NCBI RefSeq assembly: GCF_001187435.1
Contig: NZ_LFXA01000009.1
Location: 248,001 to 312,000 of the forward strand
DNA length: 64,000 nucleotides
Direction: 5' to 3'
From: Streptomyces caatingaensis
GTDB taxonomy: Bacteria; Actinomycetota; Actinomycetes; Streptomycetales; Streptomycetaceae
Shown here: piece by piece, positions 28,438 to 37,740 of the stretch
Layout of the letters: every line of letters begins with the position of its first letter
Numbering within the stretch: position 1 is the first letter of the stretch
Made by a program: the position numbers and the translations under genes
The notes under the pieces: generated by a model
What the model was told of the DNA's origin: nothing
The model's input: the letters and a program-made list of their open reading frames with translations, nothing else
Databases searched by the model: none

Positions 28438-29426
28438 CCCCCGGAACCCCGCCGCCTCCCGCGGCACGGCCGGCCTCCGGAGCGCCCGGGGCCGCCGGGG
28501 CGCCGCTCTCAGGGGCGCCGACGGCCGCGGAGACACCCCGGCTCTCCCAAGTGCCGCCGGTCCCCGCCGAGTTCGCGCGGCTCACCGCCGCCCGCGAGGG
28601 CGAGGCGGGACGGCGCTGGCTCCGCGGGCTGCCCGGGCTCCTCTCCCGGCTGCTCGGACGGTGGGGGCTCGTCCCGGACGGGGCGGTGACGCACGGGCAG
28701 GTGGGGATCGTCGTCCCCGTCGGGCCGGGCGGCGGCGCCGTCCTCAAGGTCTCCTTCCCGCACCCGGGCAACGTCCACGAGCCCGACGCGTTCGCCGCCT
28801 GGGGCGGCCGGGGCGCCGTCCGGCTCCTGGAGCGGGACGACGCCGCGTTCGCGATGCTGCTCGAACGCGCGGGCCCCGGCAGCCTCGTGGACCTCCCCGG
28901 GACCGACGAGGCGATGGCCGCGGCCGGCGCCCTCGCCCGCCGCCTGGCCGTCCCCGCCCCGCCCCGCCTGCCGCGCCTCGACGCCCGGGCGGGGGAGTGG
29001 GAGCGGCTCCTGCGGCGCGGCGACCTGCCGCCGCGCGTACGGGACGCGGCCCTGGCCGCCGTCCGCGACCTGGGCGCCGCCCAGCCGGACCTCCTCGTCC
29101 ACGGCGACCTGCACGCGCGCAACGTCCTGCGCGGCGGACGCGAGGAGTGGCTGGCGATCGACCCGAAGGGCGTCGTCGGCGACCCGGCGTACGACGCCTT
29201 CACCATGGTGCGCAGCCGCCACGAGGAGCTGCTGGCGGCCCCCGACCCGGTGGCGGAGCTGCGCCGCCGCCTCGCGGTCTTCGCCGAGGCGGCGGGGCTC
29301 GACCGCCGACGGGCCGTCGGGTGGGCGCAGTTGCGCTGCGCGATGGCGGCGGTGTCGGGCCGGGAGCGGGGCGAGCAGCGGTGGCTCACCGAGGCGTACG
29401 CCTACCTGGCCGGGGCCCTGGTGTGA
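28431..29426 (+). CDS. Aminoglycoside phosphotransferase family protein (APH(6)-like)
   Basis: 331 residues from the GTG at 28431, preceded by GGGAGAG. Residues 1-40 are a Pro/Ala/Gly-rich extension; similarity to streptomycin 6-kinase-like enzymes starts at VPPVPAEFARL, and a GTG at 28551 could start the core but has no ribosome-binding site. Kinase motifs are VLKVSFPH (ATP-binding Lys), LVHGDLHARNVL (catalytic loop) and IDPKGVVGDPAYD (metal binding). It may modify a self-made or environmental hydroxylated compound. No biosynthetic cluster lies nearby. Confidence 0.82.
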   Translation: MLTPGTPPPPAARPASGAPGAAGAPLSGAPTAAETPRLSQVPPVPAEFARLTAAREGEAGRRWLRGLPGLLSRLLGRWGLVPDGAVTHGQVGIVVPVGPGGGAVLKVSFPHPGNVHEPDAFAAWGGRGAVRLLERDDAAFAMLLERAGPGSLVDLPGTDEAMAAAGALARRLAVPAPPRLPRLDARAGEWERLLRRGDLPPRVRDAALAAVRDLGAAQPDLLVHGDLHARNVLRGGREEWLAIDPKGVVGDPAYDAFTMVRSRHEELLAAPDPVAELRRRLAVFAEAAGLDRRRAVGWAQLRCAMAAVSGRERGEQRWLTEAYAYLAGALV

Positions 29427-29454
29427 CGGCGCGACGGCCCCGGCGTGCCGGGCG

Positions 29455-30669
29455 CTACCCCGCCAGCACGGCGCGGAGCTGGTCCAGCCCCCAGTCCAGG
29501 TCCTCCTTGGAGATGACCAGCGGCGGGGCGATGCGGATCGTCGAGCCGTGGGTGTCCTTGACCAGGACGCCGCGCTCCAGGAGCCGTTCGGAGATCTCGC
29601 GGCCCGTCCCCCGCGCCGGCGCGATGTCGACGCCCGCCCACAGGCCCCGGCCGCGGACGGCCTCCACCGCGCCCCGGCCGACGAGGAGGCCCAGCTCGCG
29701 GTGGAGGTGCTCGCCCAGCTCGGCGGCCCGCTCCTGGTACTCGCCCGTCCTGAGGAGGGCGATCACCTCCAGGGCCACCGCGCAGGCCAGCGGGTTCCCC
29801 CCGAACGTGGAGCCGTGCTCGCCGGGCCGGAACACGCCGAGCACCTCGCTCGACGCGACGACGGCCGACACCGGCACCACGCCGCCGCCCAGCGCCTTGC
29901 CCAGGACGTACATGTCGGGCACCACGCCCTCGTGCTCGCAGGCGAACGTCCGCCCGGTGCGCCCGAGCCCGGACTGGATCTCGTCCGCGACGAAGAGGAC
30001 GTTCCGCTCGGCGGTCAGCCGCCGGACCCCCGCCAGGTAGCCGGGCGGCGGGACGAGGACGCCGGCCTCGCCCTGGACGGGCTCCAGGAGCACCGCCACC
30101 GTGTGCTCGTCGACGGCCGCCGAGAGGGCGGCGAGGTCGCCGTAGGGGACGATCTCGAAGCCGGGGGTGTACGGGCCGTAGTCCGCCCGCGCCTCGGGGT
30201 CGGTCGAGAAGCTGATGATCGTGGTCGTGCGGCCGTGGAAGTTGTTGTCGGCGACGACGATCTTCGCCCGGCCGTCCGGCACGCCCTTGACCCGGTAGCC
30301 CCACTTCCGGGCGGTCTTCACGGCGGTCTCGACCGCCTCGGCGCCGGTGTTCATCGGCAGCACCATGTCCTTGCCGCACAGCGCGGCGAGTTCGGCGCAG
30401 AAGTCGGCGTACCGGTCGTGGTGGAAGGCGCGGGAGGTGAGGGTGACCCGCTCCAGCTGGGCCCGGGCCGCGTCGAGCAGACGCCGGTTGCCGTGGCCGA
30501 AATTGAGCGCCGAGTAGCCGGCGAGCATGTCGAGGTAGCGGCGGCCCTCCACGTCCGTCATCCACGCGCCCTCGGCGCTGGTGATCACGACGGGCAGGGG
30601 GTGGTAGTTGTGGGCGCCGTGGGCCTCGGCGGCGGCGATGGCGGCGGTGCTGCGTTCCGTGGAGATCAA
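29455..30669 (-). CDS. rocD: Ornithine aminotransferase
   Basis: A PLP-dependent class III aminotransferase converting ornithine and 2-oxoglutarate to glutamate semialdehyde and glutamate. It is 404 residues long. The start is a TTG (30667-30669) with GGAG about 8 bases upstream; no ATG fits the conserved N-terminus (SAHNYHPLPVV-like AHGAHNYHPLPVV). Other motifs are MLAGYSALNFGHGN, MNTGAEAVETAVKTARKWGY, LLEPVQGEAGV, VADEIQSGLGRTG and the PLP Lys in VLGKALGGG. It diverges from trpS. Confidence 0.93.
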   Translation of the reverse strand: MISTERSTAAIAAAEAHGAHNYHPLPVVITSAEGAWMTDVEGRRYLDMLAGYSALNFGHGNRRLLDAARAQLERVTLTSRAFHHDRYADFCAELAALCGKDMVLPMNTGAEAVETAVKTARKWGYRVKGVPDGRAKIVVADNNFHGRTTTIISFSTDPEARADYGPYTPGFEIVPYGDLAALSAAVDEHTVAVLLEPVQGEAGVLVPPPGYLAGVRRLTAERNVLFVADEIQSGLGRTGRTFACEHEGVVPDMYVLGKALGGGVVPVSAVVASSEVLGVFRPGEHGSTFGGNPLACAVALEVIALLRTGEYQERAAELGEHLHRELGLLVGRGAVEAVRGRGLWAGVDIAPARGTGREISERLLERGVLVKDTHGSTIRIAPPLVISKEDLDWGLDQLRAVLAG

Positions 30670-30842
30670 CGTGTGCTCCGTTCAGATCCGGCAGTTCCGG
30701 CGTGCGGCGGATGGTCGCGGGGGTTCCTCCCGGTGGATCGCGGGGTTTCTCGCGATGGACGGGGCCCGCGAGGGACGGGGCCTTTTTAACACCCCTCTGA
30801 CACCCCGCCCCACCGTCGGACGGACCCGGCGGCCGTACCTGA

Positions 30843-31868
<1,026 letters not shown>

Positions 31869-31993
31869 CCGGCACGGGCTTGCACCGGGCGGATTCCGCT
31901 GAGACGTCCGTCACAGCGGACACCTGGCAGTGGGCGCGGCGCAGCCGCCACACTGACCACGGGGACCTACAGGCGCACAGGAGGGAGAACTCG

Positions 31994-32602
31994 ATGGGGA
32001 CCGTAACGCTCGGCGTTTCGATCGCGGTCCCGGAGCCGTACGGCAGCTTCCTCCAGAAGCGCCGCGAGGGCTTCGGCGACCCGCACGCCCACGGCATCCC
32101 CACGCATGTGACCCTGCTGCCGCCCACCGAGGTGGACGCCGCGGCGCTGCCCGCCGTCGAGCGGCACCTCGCCGAGGTCGCCGCCCTCGGGCGGCCCTTC
32201 CCGATGCGCCTGGCCGGGACGGGCACCTTCCGGCCGCTGTCGCCGGTGGTGTTCGTCAACGTGGTGGAGGGCTCCGCCGCCTGTTCGTGGCTCCAGAAGC
32301 GCATCCGGGACGGGGCGGGGCCGCTCGCCCGCGAGCTCCAGTTCCCGTACCACCCGCACGTCACCGTCGCCCACGGCATCCCCGAGGAGGCCATGGACCG
32401 GGCCTACGAGGAGCTCGCCGACTACGAGGCGGCCTGGACGACGGGCGGCTTCGCGCTGTACGAACAGGGCCCCGACGGCATCTGGCGCCTCGATCGCGAA
32501 TACCCCTTCGGGGTGGACGCGGAGGGGACGGCCCAGGACCCTCTCCAGGCCGCGGTGCCCCACCAGCAGGGGGCCTCGCGGCCGAGCGCGACGTCCCGCT
32601 GA
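31994..32602 (+). CDS. 2'-5' RNA ligase superfamily protein
   Basis: 202 residues with AGGAGGGAG before the ATG. It has the two HxT motifs of the 2H phosphoesterase fold: HVTLL (about 37) and HVTVAH (about 128), so the active site is intact. Family members open cyclic phosphodiesters or join 2'-5' ends. The last about 25 residues are not conserved-looking. Placement after trpS suggests an RNA-related role, but this is inference. Confidence 0.87.
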   Translation: MGTVTLGVSIAVPEPYGSFLQKRREGFGDPHAHGIPTHVTLLPPTEVDAAALPAVERHLAEVAALGRPFPMRLAGTGTFRPLSPVVFVNVVEGSAACSWLQKRIRDGAGPLARELQFPYHPHVTVAHGIPEEAMDRAYEELADYEAAWTTGGFALYEQGPDGIWRLDREYPFGVDAEGTAQDPLQAAVPHQQGASRPSATSR

Positions 32603-32634
32603 AGCGTTCCCCCGGCCCGCGGCCCGGCGGCCGC

Positions 32635-32813
32635 GTTCCCCGGGGGCAACCCCCGCACCCCCGGCCCGGGGCCTGACCCGCGCCGCAGGCGGGCCCCCGC
32701 AGACCACCCCCCGATCCTGGGACTGTGTTCCCCGGGGGCAACCCCCGGACCCCCGGCCCGAGGGGCTGCCCCGCCCCGCGGACCGGCCCCCGCAGACCAC
32801 CCCCGATCCTGGG
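32635..32813 (+). repeat. Two 87-bp direct repeats with internal palindromes
   Basis: Copy 1 (32635-32721) and copy 2 (32727-32813) are the same length and roughly 85% identical by eye. Both start GTTCCCCGGGGGCAACCCCC and end GATCCTGGG. Each contains CCCCGGGGGCAACCCCCG-type inverted repeats able to form hairpins. They fill most of the gap between the RNA ligase gene and the BrkB gene. Similar sequences are, from memory, common intergenic elements in Streptomyces. Confidence 0.85.
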
Positions 32814-32825
32814 TAAACGTCGATC

Positions 32826-33710
32826 ATGGACTGGTTGACGCGGCTGCCCCTGATCGGCCCCGTGGCGGTGCGGCTGTTCCGCACGCACGCGTGGCGCTCC
32901 TACGAGACGCTGGAGCGGGTGAAGTGGACCCGGCTCGCCGCCGCGGTCACCTTCACCAGCTTCGTGGCCCTCTTCCCGCTGCTGACCCTCGGCGCCGCCG
33001 TCACCGCCGCCGTCCTCGGCCGTGCGAAGGTGCGCGAGCTGGAGGACAGGCTCGCCGAGCAGGTGCCCGGCATCTCGCAGAACCTCGACCTCGGCGTCTT
33101 CGTCGACAACGCCGGCACGGTCGGCGTCGTCGCCGGGGCCCTGCTGCTGTTCACCGGCGTCGGCTGGGTCGGCTCCCTGCGCGAGTGCCTGCGCGCCGTG
33201 TGGGAGCTGGAGGAGAGCCCCGGCAACCCGTTCCTGCTGCGGCTCCGGGACGCGGGCGTCCTGCTGGGCCTGGGCGCCGTCGTCCTGCTCTCCCTCGGCT
33301 GCTCGGCCTTCGCGTCCGCCGCCGTGAGCTGGACCGCCGGCCGGACGGGACTGCCGTCCGGCGGCGCGGGCGGCGCGCTGCTGACGGCCGCCGGCTTCTG
33401 CGCCGGCGTCCTCGCCGACGTCCTGCTGCTGCTCTACGTCCTGACCCGGCTGCCCCGCGTCCAGCCCGCCCCGCGCACCCTGCTGTCCGCCGCCCTGATC
33501 GGGGCCGTCGGGCTGGAGGCGCTCAAGCTGGTGCTCGGCGGCTATCTGAGCGGGGTGGCGGCCAAGAGCATGTACGGCGCCTTCGGCACCCCCGTCGCCC
33601 TGCTGCTGTGGATCAACTTCACCGCGAAACTGGTCCTGTTCTGTGCCGCGTGGACGGCGACCACGCGGCACGACGCCTCCGCCGACCTGCTGCGGGACGA
33701 GGCCGGTTAG
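32826..33710 (+). CDS. YihY/BrkB family membrane protein
   Basis: 294 residues with about six transmembrane segments. The family pattern begins with an amphipathic start (MDWLTRLPLIGPVAVRLF), then RLAAAVTFTSFVALFPLLTL, the central GTVGVVAGALLLFTGVGWVG, and near the C-terminus MYGAFGTPVALLLWINFTAKLVLFCAAW split over two helices. Relatives were once thought to be RNase BN; a transport or envelope role is more likely. The ATG lies 13 bases after the second 87-bp repeat. Confidence 0.9.
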   Translation: MDWLTRLPLIGPVAVRLFRTHAWRSYETLERVKWTRLAAAVTFTSFVALFPLLTLGAAVTAAVLGRAKVRELEDRLAEQVPGISQNLDLGVFVDNAGTVGVVAGALLLFTGVGWVGSLRECLRAVWELEESPGNPFLLRLRDAGVLLGLGAVVLLSLGCSAFASAAVSWTAGRTGLPSGGAGGALLTAAGFCAGVLADVLLLLYVLTRLPRVQPAPRTLLSAALIGAVGLEALKLVLGGYLSGVAAKSMYGAFGTPVALLLWINFTAKLVLFCAAWTATTRHDASADLLRDEAG

Positions 33711-35017
33711 GGCTGCGGCGGACGCCTGAGCGGCCACCGGCGGTGCACCACGTACGCCGCCCCGGCCAGCAGCACGAGCGAACCGCCGGTGATGCCGACG
33801 GCCGTCCACAGCCCGCCGCCCGAGCCCGTGGCGGAGTCGGCGACCGACGCCTGCGCCTTGTCGCCCGCCCGGCCGCCGGACTTCCCGGTGTCCCGCCCGC
33901 CGGCGGCGCCCCGCGGCGGCACCAGCACACCGACCGGCTTGACGTGCCCGACGGCCTCGAAACCCCAGTCCAGCAGGGCGGCGGACTCCTTGTAGACCTC
34001 GTTGGGCTCCTTGGTCTGCGGGTTCATCACGGTCACCAGCAGTTTGCGGTCACCGTGCTGGGCCACGCCCGTGAAGGTGTTGCCCGCGTTGGTGGTGGAG
34101 CCGTTCTTCACGCCCGCGATGCCCTTGTAGAAGGGCACGCCCTGCCCGGTCAGCAGCCGGTTGGTGTTCTGGATGCCGAAGGACTCCCGCTTCTTGCCCT
34201 TCTTCTCCTCGCCGGGGAACTGCGCGGTGGCCGTCGAGCAGTACTCGCGGAAGTCCTTCTTCTGCAGCCCGGAGCGGGCGAAGAGCGTCAGGTCGTACGC
34301 GCTGGAGACCTGGCCGTCCGCGTCGTAGCCGTCGGGGGTCACGACGTGCGTGTCCTCGGCCTGGAGCTCCTCGGCGTGCGCCTGCATGTCCCGGACGGTC
34401 TGCTCGACGCCGCCGTTCATCGCGGACAGGACGTGGACGGCGTCGTTGCCGGAGCGAAGGAAGACCCCGAGCCACAGGTCGTGGACGGAGTAGGTCGACT
34501 CCTCCTTGATCCCCACCTGGCTGCTGCCCTCGCCCATGCCCTCCAGGTCCGAGGCGACGACCTTGTGCTGCTGCTCCTTGGGGAACTTGGGCAGCACCGT
34601 GTCCGCGAACAGCATCTTCAGCGTGGACGCCGGCGCCAGCCGCCAGTGCGCGTTCTTCGCCGCCAGGACCTCGCCCGACTCGGCGTCCGCGACCAGCCAC
34701 GCGTCACCGCTCAGGCCCTTCGGCAGCGCCGGCGCCCCCGCCTCCGGCCGCACCTGCACCCCGGGCCGGCCCAGCAGTTCGCCGCCGACCTCGGACATCT
34801 TCGCCGGCGGCTGCTTGGGCGGCCGGCCCTTGCCGTCGGACGGGCTCTGCCCCGGGCCCGGCCGCCCGGACGGGGGCTGCGTGGCGGGCGGGGCGGAGGG
34901 GCTCGGCGGGGCGGCGAGCGCGGGCGAAACGGCCGCCAGCGGGAGCAACAGCGCGGCGGAGGCGGCCACCAGGGCCGCCCCGCGCCGCCGGACCGTCTGT
35001 GAAGTCGTCTTCGGCAC
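33707..35017 (-). CDS. D-alanyl-D-alanine carboxypeptidase (PBP5-type)
   Basis: 436 residues from the GTG at 35015-35017; GGAGGGG is a rather distant 14 bases upstream, so the start is not certain. Signal peptide (ALVAASAALLLPLAAVSPALA), a Pro-rich linker, then the serine peptidase fold: SxxK in PASTLKMLF, SxN in LRSGNDAVHVL and the third motif GVKNGSTTNAG. The third motif reads KNG instead of the usual KTG. A C-terminal transmembrane anchor (TAVGITGGSLVLLAGAAYVV) followed by RRWPLRR holds it to the membrane. It trims stem peptides of peptidoglycan. Confidence 0.9.
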   Translation of the reverse strand: MPKTTSQTVRRRGAALVAASAALLLPLAAVSPALAAPPSPSAPPATQPPSGRPGPGQSPSDGKGRPPKQPPAKMSEVGGELLGRPGVQVRPEAGAPALPKGLSGDAWLVADAESGEVLAAKNAHWRLAPASTLKMLFADTVLPKFPKEQQHKVVASDLEGMGEGSSQVGIKEESTYSVHDLWLGVFLRSGNDAVHVLSAMNGGVEQTVRDMQAHAEELQAEDTHVVTPDGYDADGQVSSAYDLTLFARSGLQKKDFREYCSTATAQFPGEEKKGKKRESFGIQNTNRLLTGQGVPFYKGIAGVKNGSTTNAGNTFTGVAQHGDRKLLVTVMNPQTKEPNEVYKESAALLDWGFEAVGHVKPVGVLVPPRGAAGGRDTGKSGGRAGDKAQASVADSATGSGGGLWTAVGITGGSLVLLAGAAYVVHRRWPLRRPPQP

Positions 35018-35126
35018 GCCGGTGAACGTACCCCTCCGCCCCCGCCCCGGCGCCGAGCCGGCGGCGCGGTCCCCCTCCGAGGACCCGATAGGACCAGTGC
35101 CGGTGCCGGATCGCATACTGAAACCC

Positions 35127-35408
35127 ATGGTGAATCCCTCCGGGTCGTCGGCCCCTCGCACCCCCGCCGTCCTCTCCCGCCCCGTGTCCTGGTTCCTGCT
35201 CGCCTTCGGCGTCTGGAGCTGGTTCATTTGGATCACTTTCGCAAAGAATCTGTGGAAGGACGGGAGCGGCCTCGCCTTCGACGACGCGGGTGAGCCGACC
35301 GCGTACTTCTGGGTCCACTTGGCGCTCGCGATTACCTCTTTCCTTCTGGGGACGGCCGTCGGCCTCATCGGGTTGCGTGGGGTCAGGGCGTTGCGGCGCA
35401 CCTCATAG
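35127..35408 (+). CDS. SCO4848-type small membrane protein
   Basis: 93 residues with two transmembrane segments (SWFLLAFGVWSWFIWITFA and YFWVHLALAITSFLLGTAVG). It resembles the protein family named after SCO4848 of S. coelicolor, which likewise lies next to the D,D-carboxypeptidase; this is from memory. No Shine-Dalgarno sequence is evident, and CATACT ends just before AAACCC-ATG, so the message may be short-leadered or leaderless. Function unknown. Confidence 0.85.
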   Translation: MVNPSGSSAPRTPAVLSRPVSWFLLAFGVWSWFIWITFAKNLWKDGSGLAFDDAGEPTAYFWVHLALAITSFLLGTAVGLIGLRGVRALRRTS

Positions 35409-35420
35409 CGCTTCCCCGCG

Positions 35421-35444
35421 GCGGGCGGGGGACAGCCCGCCCGC
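35421..35444 (+). terminator. Terminator after the SCO4848-type gene
   Basis: A 9-bp perfect stem GCGGGCGGG (35421-35429) with 35436-35444 and a 6-base loop lies 12 bases after the stop. Confidence 0.6.
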
Positions 35445-35538
35445 CCCCGGATGGCCGCCGATCACTTGGCGGATTCCCCGGACGTACGCGCGTTCGTGTG
35501 TTTAGGTGAGGCGCGTCACTGGTGAAGGGGGACGCGCC

Positions 35539-37131
35539 ATGGGGGACGCGGTCAGGGGAGCAAGCCGGAGACGCACGCGGGGCGGGGCGCCGGCCCTCGC
35601 GGCGGCGCTGACGGCGGCGGCGCTAGGCGGCTGTTCGCTGGTGTCCGGCGACGGCGGCGACGGCCGGCCGATCACCGTCGGGACGACCGACGTCGTCACC
35701 ACCCTCGATCCGGCGGGCGCGTACGACGCCGGGTCGTGGGCGCTCTTCGGCAACCTCTACCAGTCCCTGCTCACCTTCGCCCCCGGCAGCGCCACGCCGG
35801 TGCCGGACGCGGCCTCGGCCTGCCGCTTCACCGACGACGGGCTGCGGACGTACACGTGCCGGCTGCGCGAGGGGCTGAAGTTCGCCAACGGACACGATCT
35901 GACGGCCCGTGACGTCAAGTTCTCCTTCGACCGGATCCTGCGCATCAGGTCCGACCAGGGGCCCGGCCCCCTGCTGTCGACCCTGCGGTCGGTCACGGCG
36001 GACGGCGCCGACACGGTGACGTTCCGCCTGCGCTCGCCGGACGCCACCTTCCCGTTCAAGATAGCCACGGGTGCGGGCTCCATCGTGGACAGCACCCTCT
36101 ACCCGGCCGACCGGCTGCGCCCCGGCGACGCGGCGGACGGCTCCGGCCCGTACCGCCTGACGTCCTACGCGGCGGGCGCGAGCGCCGAGTTGACCCCCAA
36201 CGACCACTACCGGGGCGCCGTCGGGAAGCCCGGGCACCCCGTCACCGTCGCCTACTTCGCCGACCCCGGCGCGATGGCGGCGGCCTGGCGGAAACGCTCC
36301 GTCGACGTCGTCTCCCGCCAGCTCCCGCCCGCCGACACGGCCCGGCTCTCGCTCGGCTCGGGGGACCGGAAGGGCTTCCGCGTCGCGGAGAACGCCTCGG
36401 CCAACACCCGCTTCCTGGTGTTCAACCTGCGCGACGGCTCCCCGCTGAAGGACGTCGCCGTCCGGCGCGCGATCGCCGCCGCCCTCGACCGCGAGGCGCT
36501 CACCCGCGACGTCCACCACCGCACCGTCGAGCCGCTCTACTCCCTGATCCCGCAGGGCGTTCCCGGCCACACCACGTCCTTCTACGACCGCTACCGGCGG
36601 CCGGACCCGGAGGAGGCGCGCCGCCTGCTGACGGCGGCGGGGGTCCGGGCGCCCGTCCGCTTCCGCCTGGCCTATTCCAAGGGCGCGGCGACGCGGGAGG
36701 AAGCGGCCGTGCTGAAACGGCAGTTGGAGGCGACGGGGCTGTTCCGCATCGACACGGAGTACGTGGAGTGGAAGACGTTCCAGGAGGGGTATGCGCGCGG
36801 GGCGTACGACGCGTTCTGTCTGAGCTGGATCGCCGACTTCCCGGACGCCGACACCTTCACCAGCCCCCTCCTCGGCCCCAACAGCACCCTGCACTCCGGC
36901 TACACCGACGAACGCGTCGCCCGGCTCATCCGCAGGGCGGAGCTGAGCAGCCCCCGCGAGCGTGCGGCGGAGACGTACCGGACCATCCAGAGGATCGTCG
37001 CCGAGGACGTGCCGCTGGTGCCGCTGTGGCAGAAGAAGGAGTACGTGGTGAGCAAGGACACCGTCTCGGGGGCGCAGTACCTGTCGGACGGGACGGGGCT
37101 CTGGCGGCTGTGGAGGCTGGGGCGGATGTGA
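35539..37131 (+). CDS. Peptide/oligopeptide ABC transporter substrate-binding lipoprotein
   Basis: 530 residues of the SBP_bac_5 family. The ATG at 35539 follows GAAGGGGG. The lipoprotein signal ends at ALGGCSL (Cys about 32). Family blocks include TLDPAGAYDAGSWALFGNLY, LREGLKFANGHDLTARDVKFSF, and near the C-terminus DAFCLSWIADFPDADTFTSP and LVPLWQKKEYVVS. No permease or ATPase genes adjoin it, so it probably works with a transporter encoded elsewhere or has a signalling role. Confidence 0.9.
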   Translation: MGDAVRGASRRRTRGGAPALAAALTAAALGGCSLVSGDGGDGRPITVGTTDVVTTLDPAGAYDAGSWALFGNLYQSLLTFAPGSATPVPDAASACRFTDDGLRTYTCRLREGLKFANGHDLTARDVKFSFDRILRIRSDQGPGPLLSTLRSVTADGADTVTFRLRSPDATFPFKIATGAGSIVDSTLYPADRLRPGDAADGSGPYRLTSYAAGASAELTPNDHYRGAVGKPGHPVTVAYFADPGAMAAAWRKRSVDVVSRQLPPADTARLSLGSGDRKGFRVAENASANTRFLVFNLRDGSPLKDVAVRRAIAAALDREALTRDVHHRTVEPLYSLIPQGVPGHTTSFYDRYRRPDPEEARRLLTAAGVRAPVRFRLAYSKGAATREEAAVLKRQLEATGLFRIDTEYVEWKTFQEGYARGAYDAFCLSWIADFPDADTFTSPLLGPNSTLHSGYTDERVARLIRRAELSSPRERAAETYRTIQRIVAEDVPLVPLWQKKEYVVSKDTVSGAQYLSDGTGLWRLWRLGRM

Positions 37132-37230
37132 GAGCCGTTTTGACAGGGATTTTGGACACCTCTTGATCATTTTTGGCCGGGAGTGTTGGGTCGGGGTGCT
37201 GTGTCATCGAGAACGAAGGCGGTATCCACC

Positions 37231-37638
37231 GTGTCCATCACCCCCGCGACCGAAGAAGCGGTGCGAGGCGTCGTCCGGGACCTCCAGGACGCGTTCAACG
37301 CCAAGGACGCCGAGGCTCTCGGCGCGGTCTACGCGCAGGACGCCACCTGGACCAACGTCATGGGCGTGCGTGCCGACGGCCGGGAGGCCATAGCCGAGGC
37401 GGCGCGCGCGGCGTTCCCGATGCTGGCGGGGCAGTTCGTCCGGTACGAGGTCGTCCGGATGCTGCCCGTCCGTCCCGATGTCGTCGCCGTCAACGTGCTC
37501 CAGCACCCGGTGACGGAGGCCGGCGAGCCGGTCGAGGGCGCCAAGGGCGCGCCGCTGTACGTGGTGTCGCGGGAGGCCGACGGCTGGAAGATCTCGGCCG
37601 GGTCCAACACCCTCGTCGCCGGTCCGGCGGGCGGCTGA
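37231..37638 (+). CDS. SgcJ/EcaC-type SnoaL-like protein
   Basis: 135 residues from a GTG with GAAGGCGG upstream. The NTF2-like pattern is clear: VRGVVRDLQDAFNAKDAEAL, YAQDATWTNVMGVRADGREA, LYVVSREADGWKISAGSNTL. This subgroup is annotated as SgcJ/EcaC family oxidoreductase, but a true redox role is unproven. Its stop at 37638 directly abuts a 17-bp tandem repeat that leads into the isochorismatase gene. Confidence 0.82.
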   Translation: MSITPATEEAVRGVVRDLQDAFNAKDAEALGAVYAQDATWTNVMGVRADGREAIAEAARAAFPMLAGQFVRYEVVRMLPVRPDVVAVNVLQHPVTEAGEPVEGAKGAPLYVVSREADGWKISAGSNTLVAGPAGG

Positions 37639-37740
37639 GCGGGGACGTCGCATGACCGGGGACGCCGCATGACCGGGGACGCCGCATGACCGGGGACGCC
37701 GCATGACCGGGGACGCCGCATGACCGGGGACGCCGCATGA
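37639..37740 (+). repeat. 17-bp tandem repeat containing a chain of start codons
   Basis: Unit CCGGGGACGCCGCATGA, five perfect copies (37656-37740) preceded by one degenerate copy (37639-37655). Every copy carries GGGGAC, then ATGA. Consecutive ATG codons at 37652, 37669, 37686, 37703 and 37720 each open a six-codon frame (M-T-G-D-A-A) whose stop overlaps the next ATG; the last ATG, at 37737, is the start of the isochorismatase frame. Confidence 0.97.

Noticed and set aside
37639..37740. The 17-bp array as a CRISPR or coding repeat
   Set aside because: There are no spacers and the period is not a multiple of three, so it cannot encode a protein repeat.
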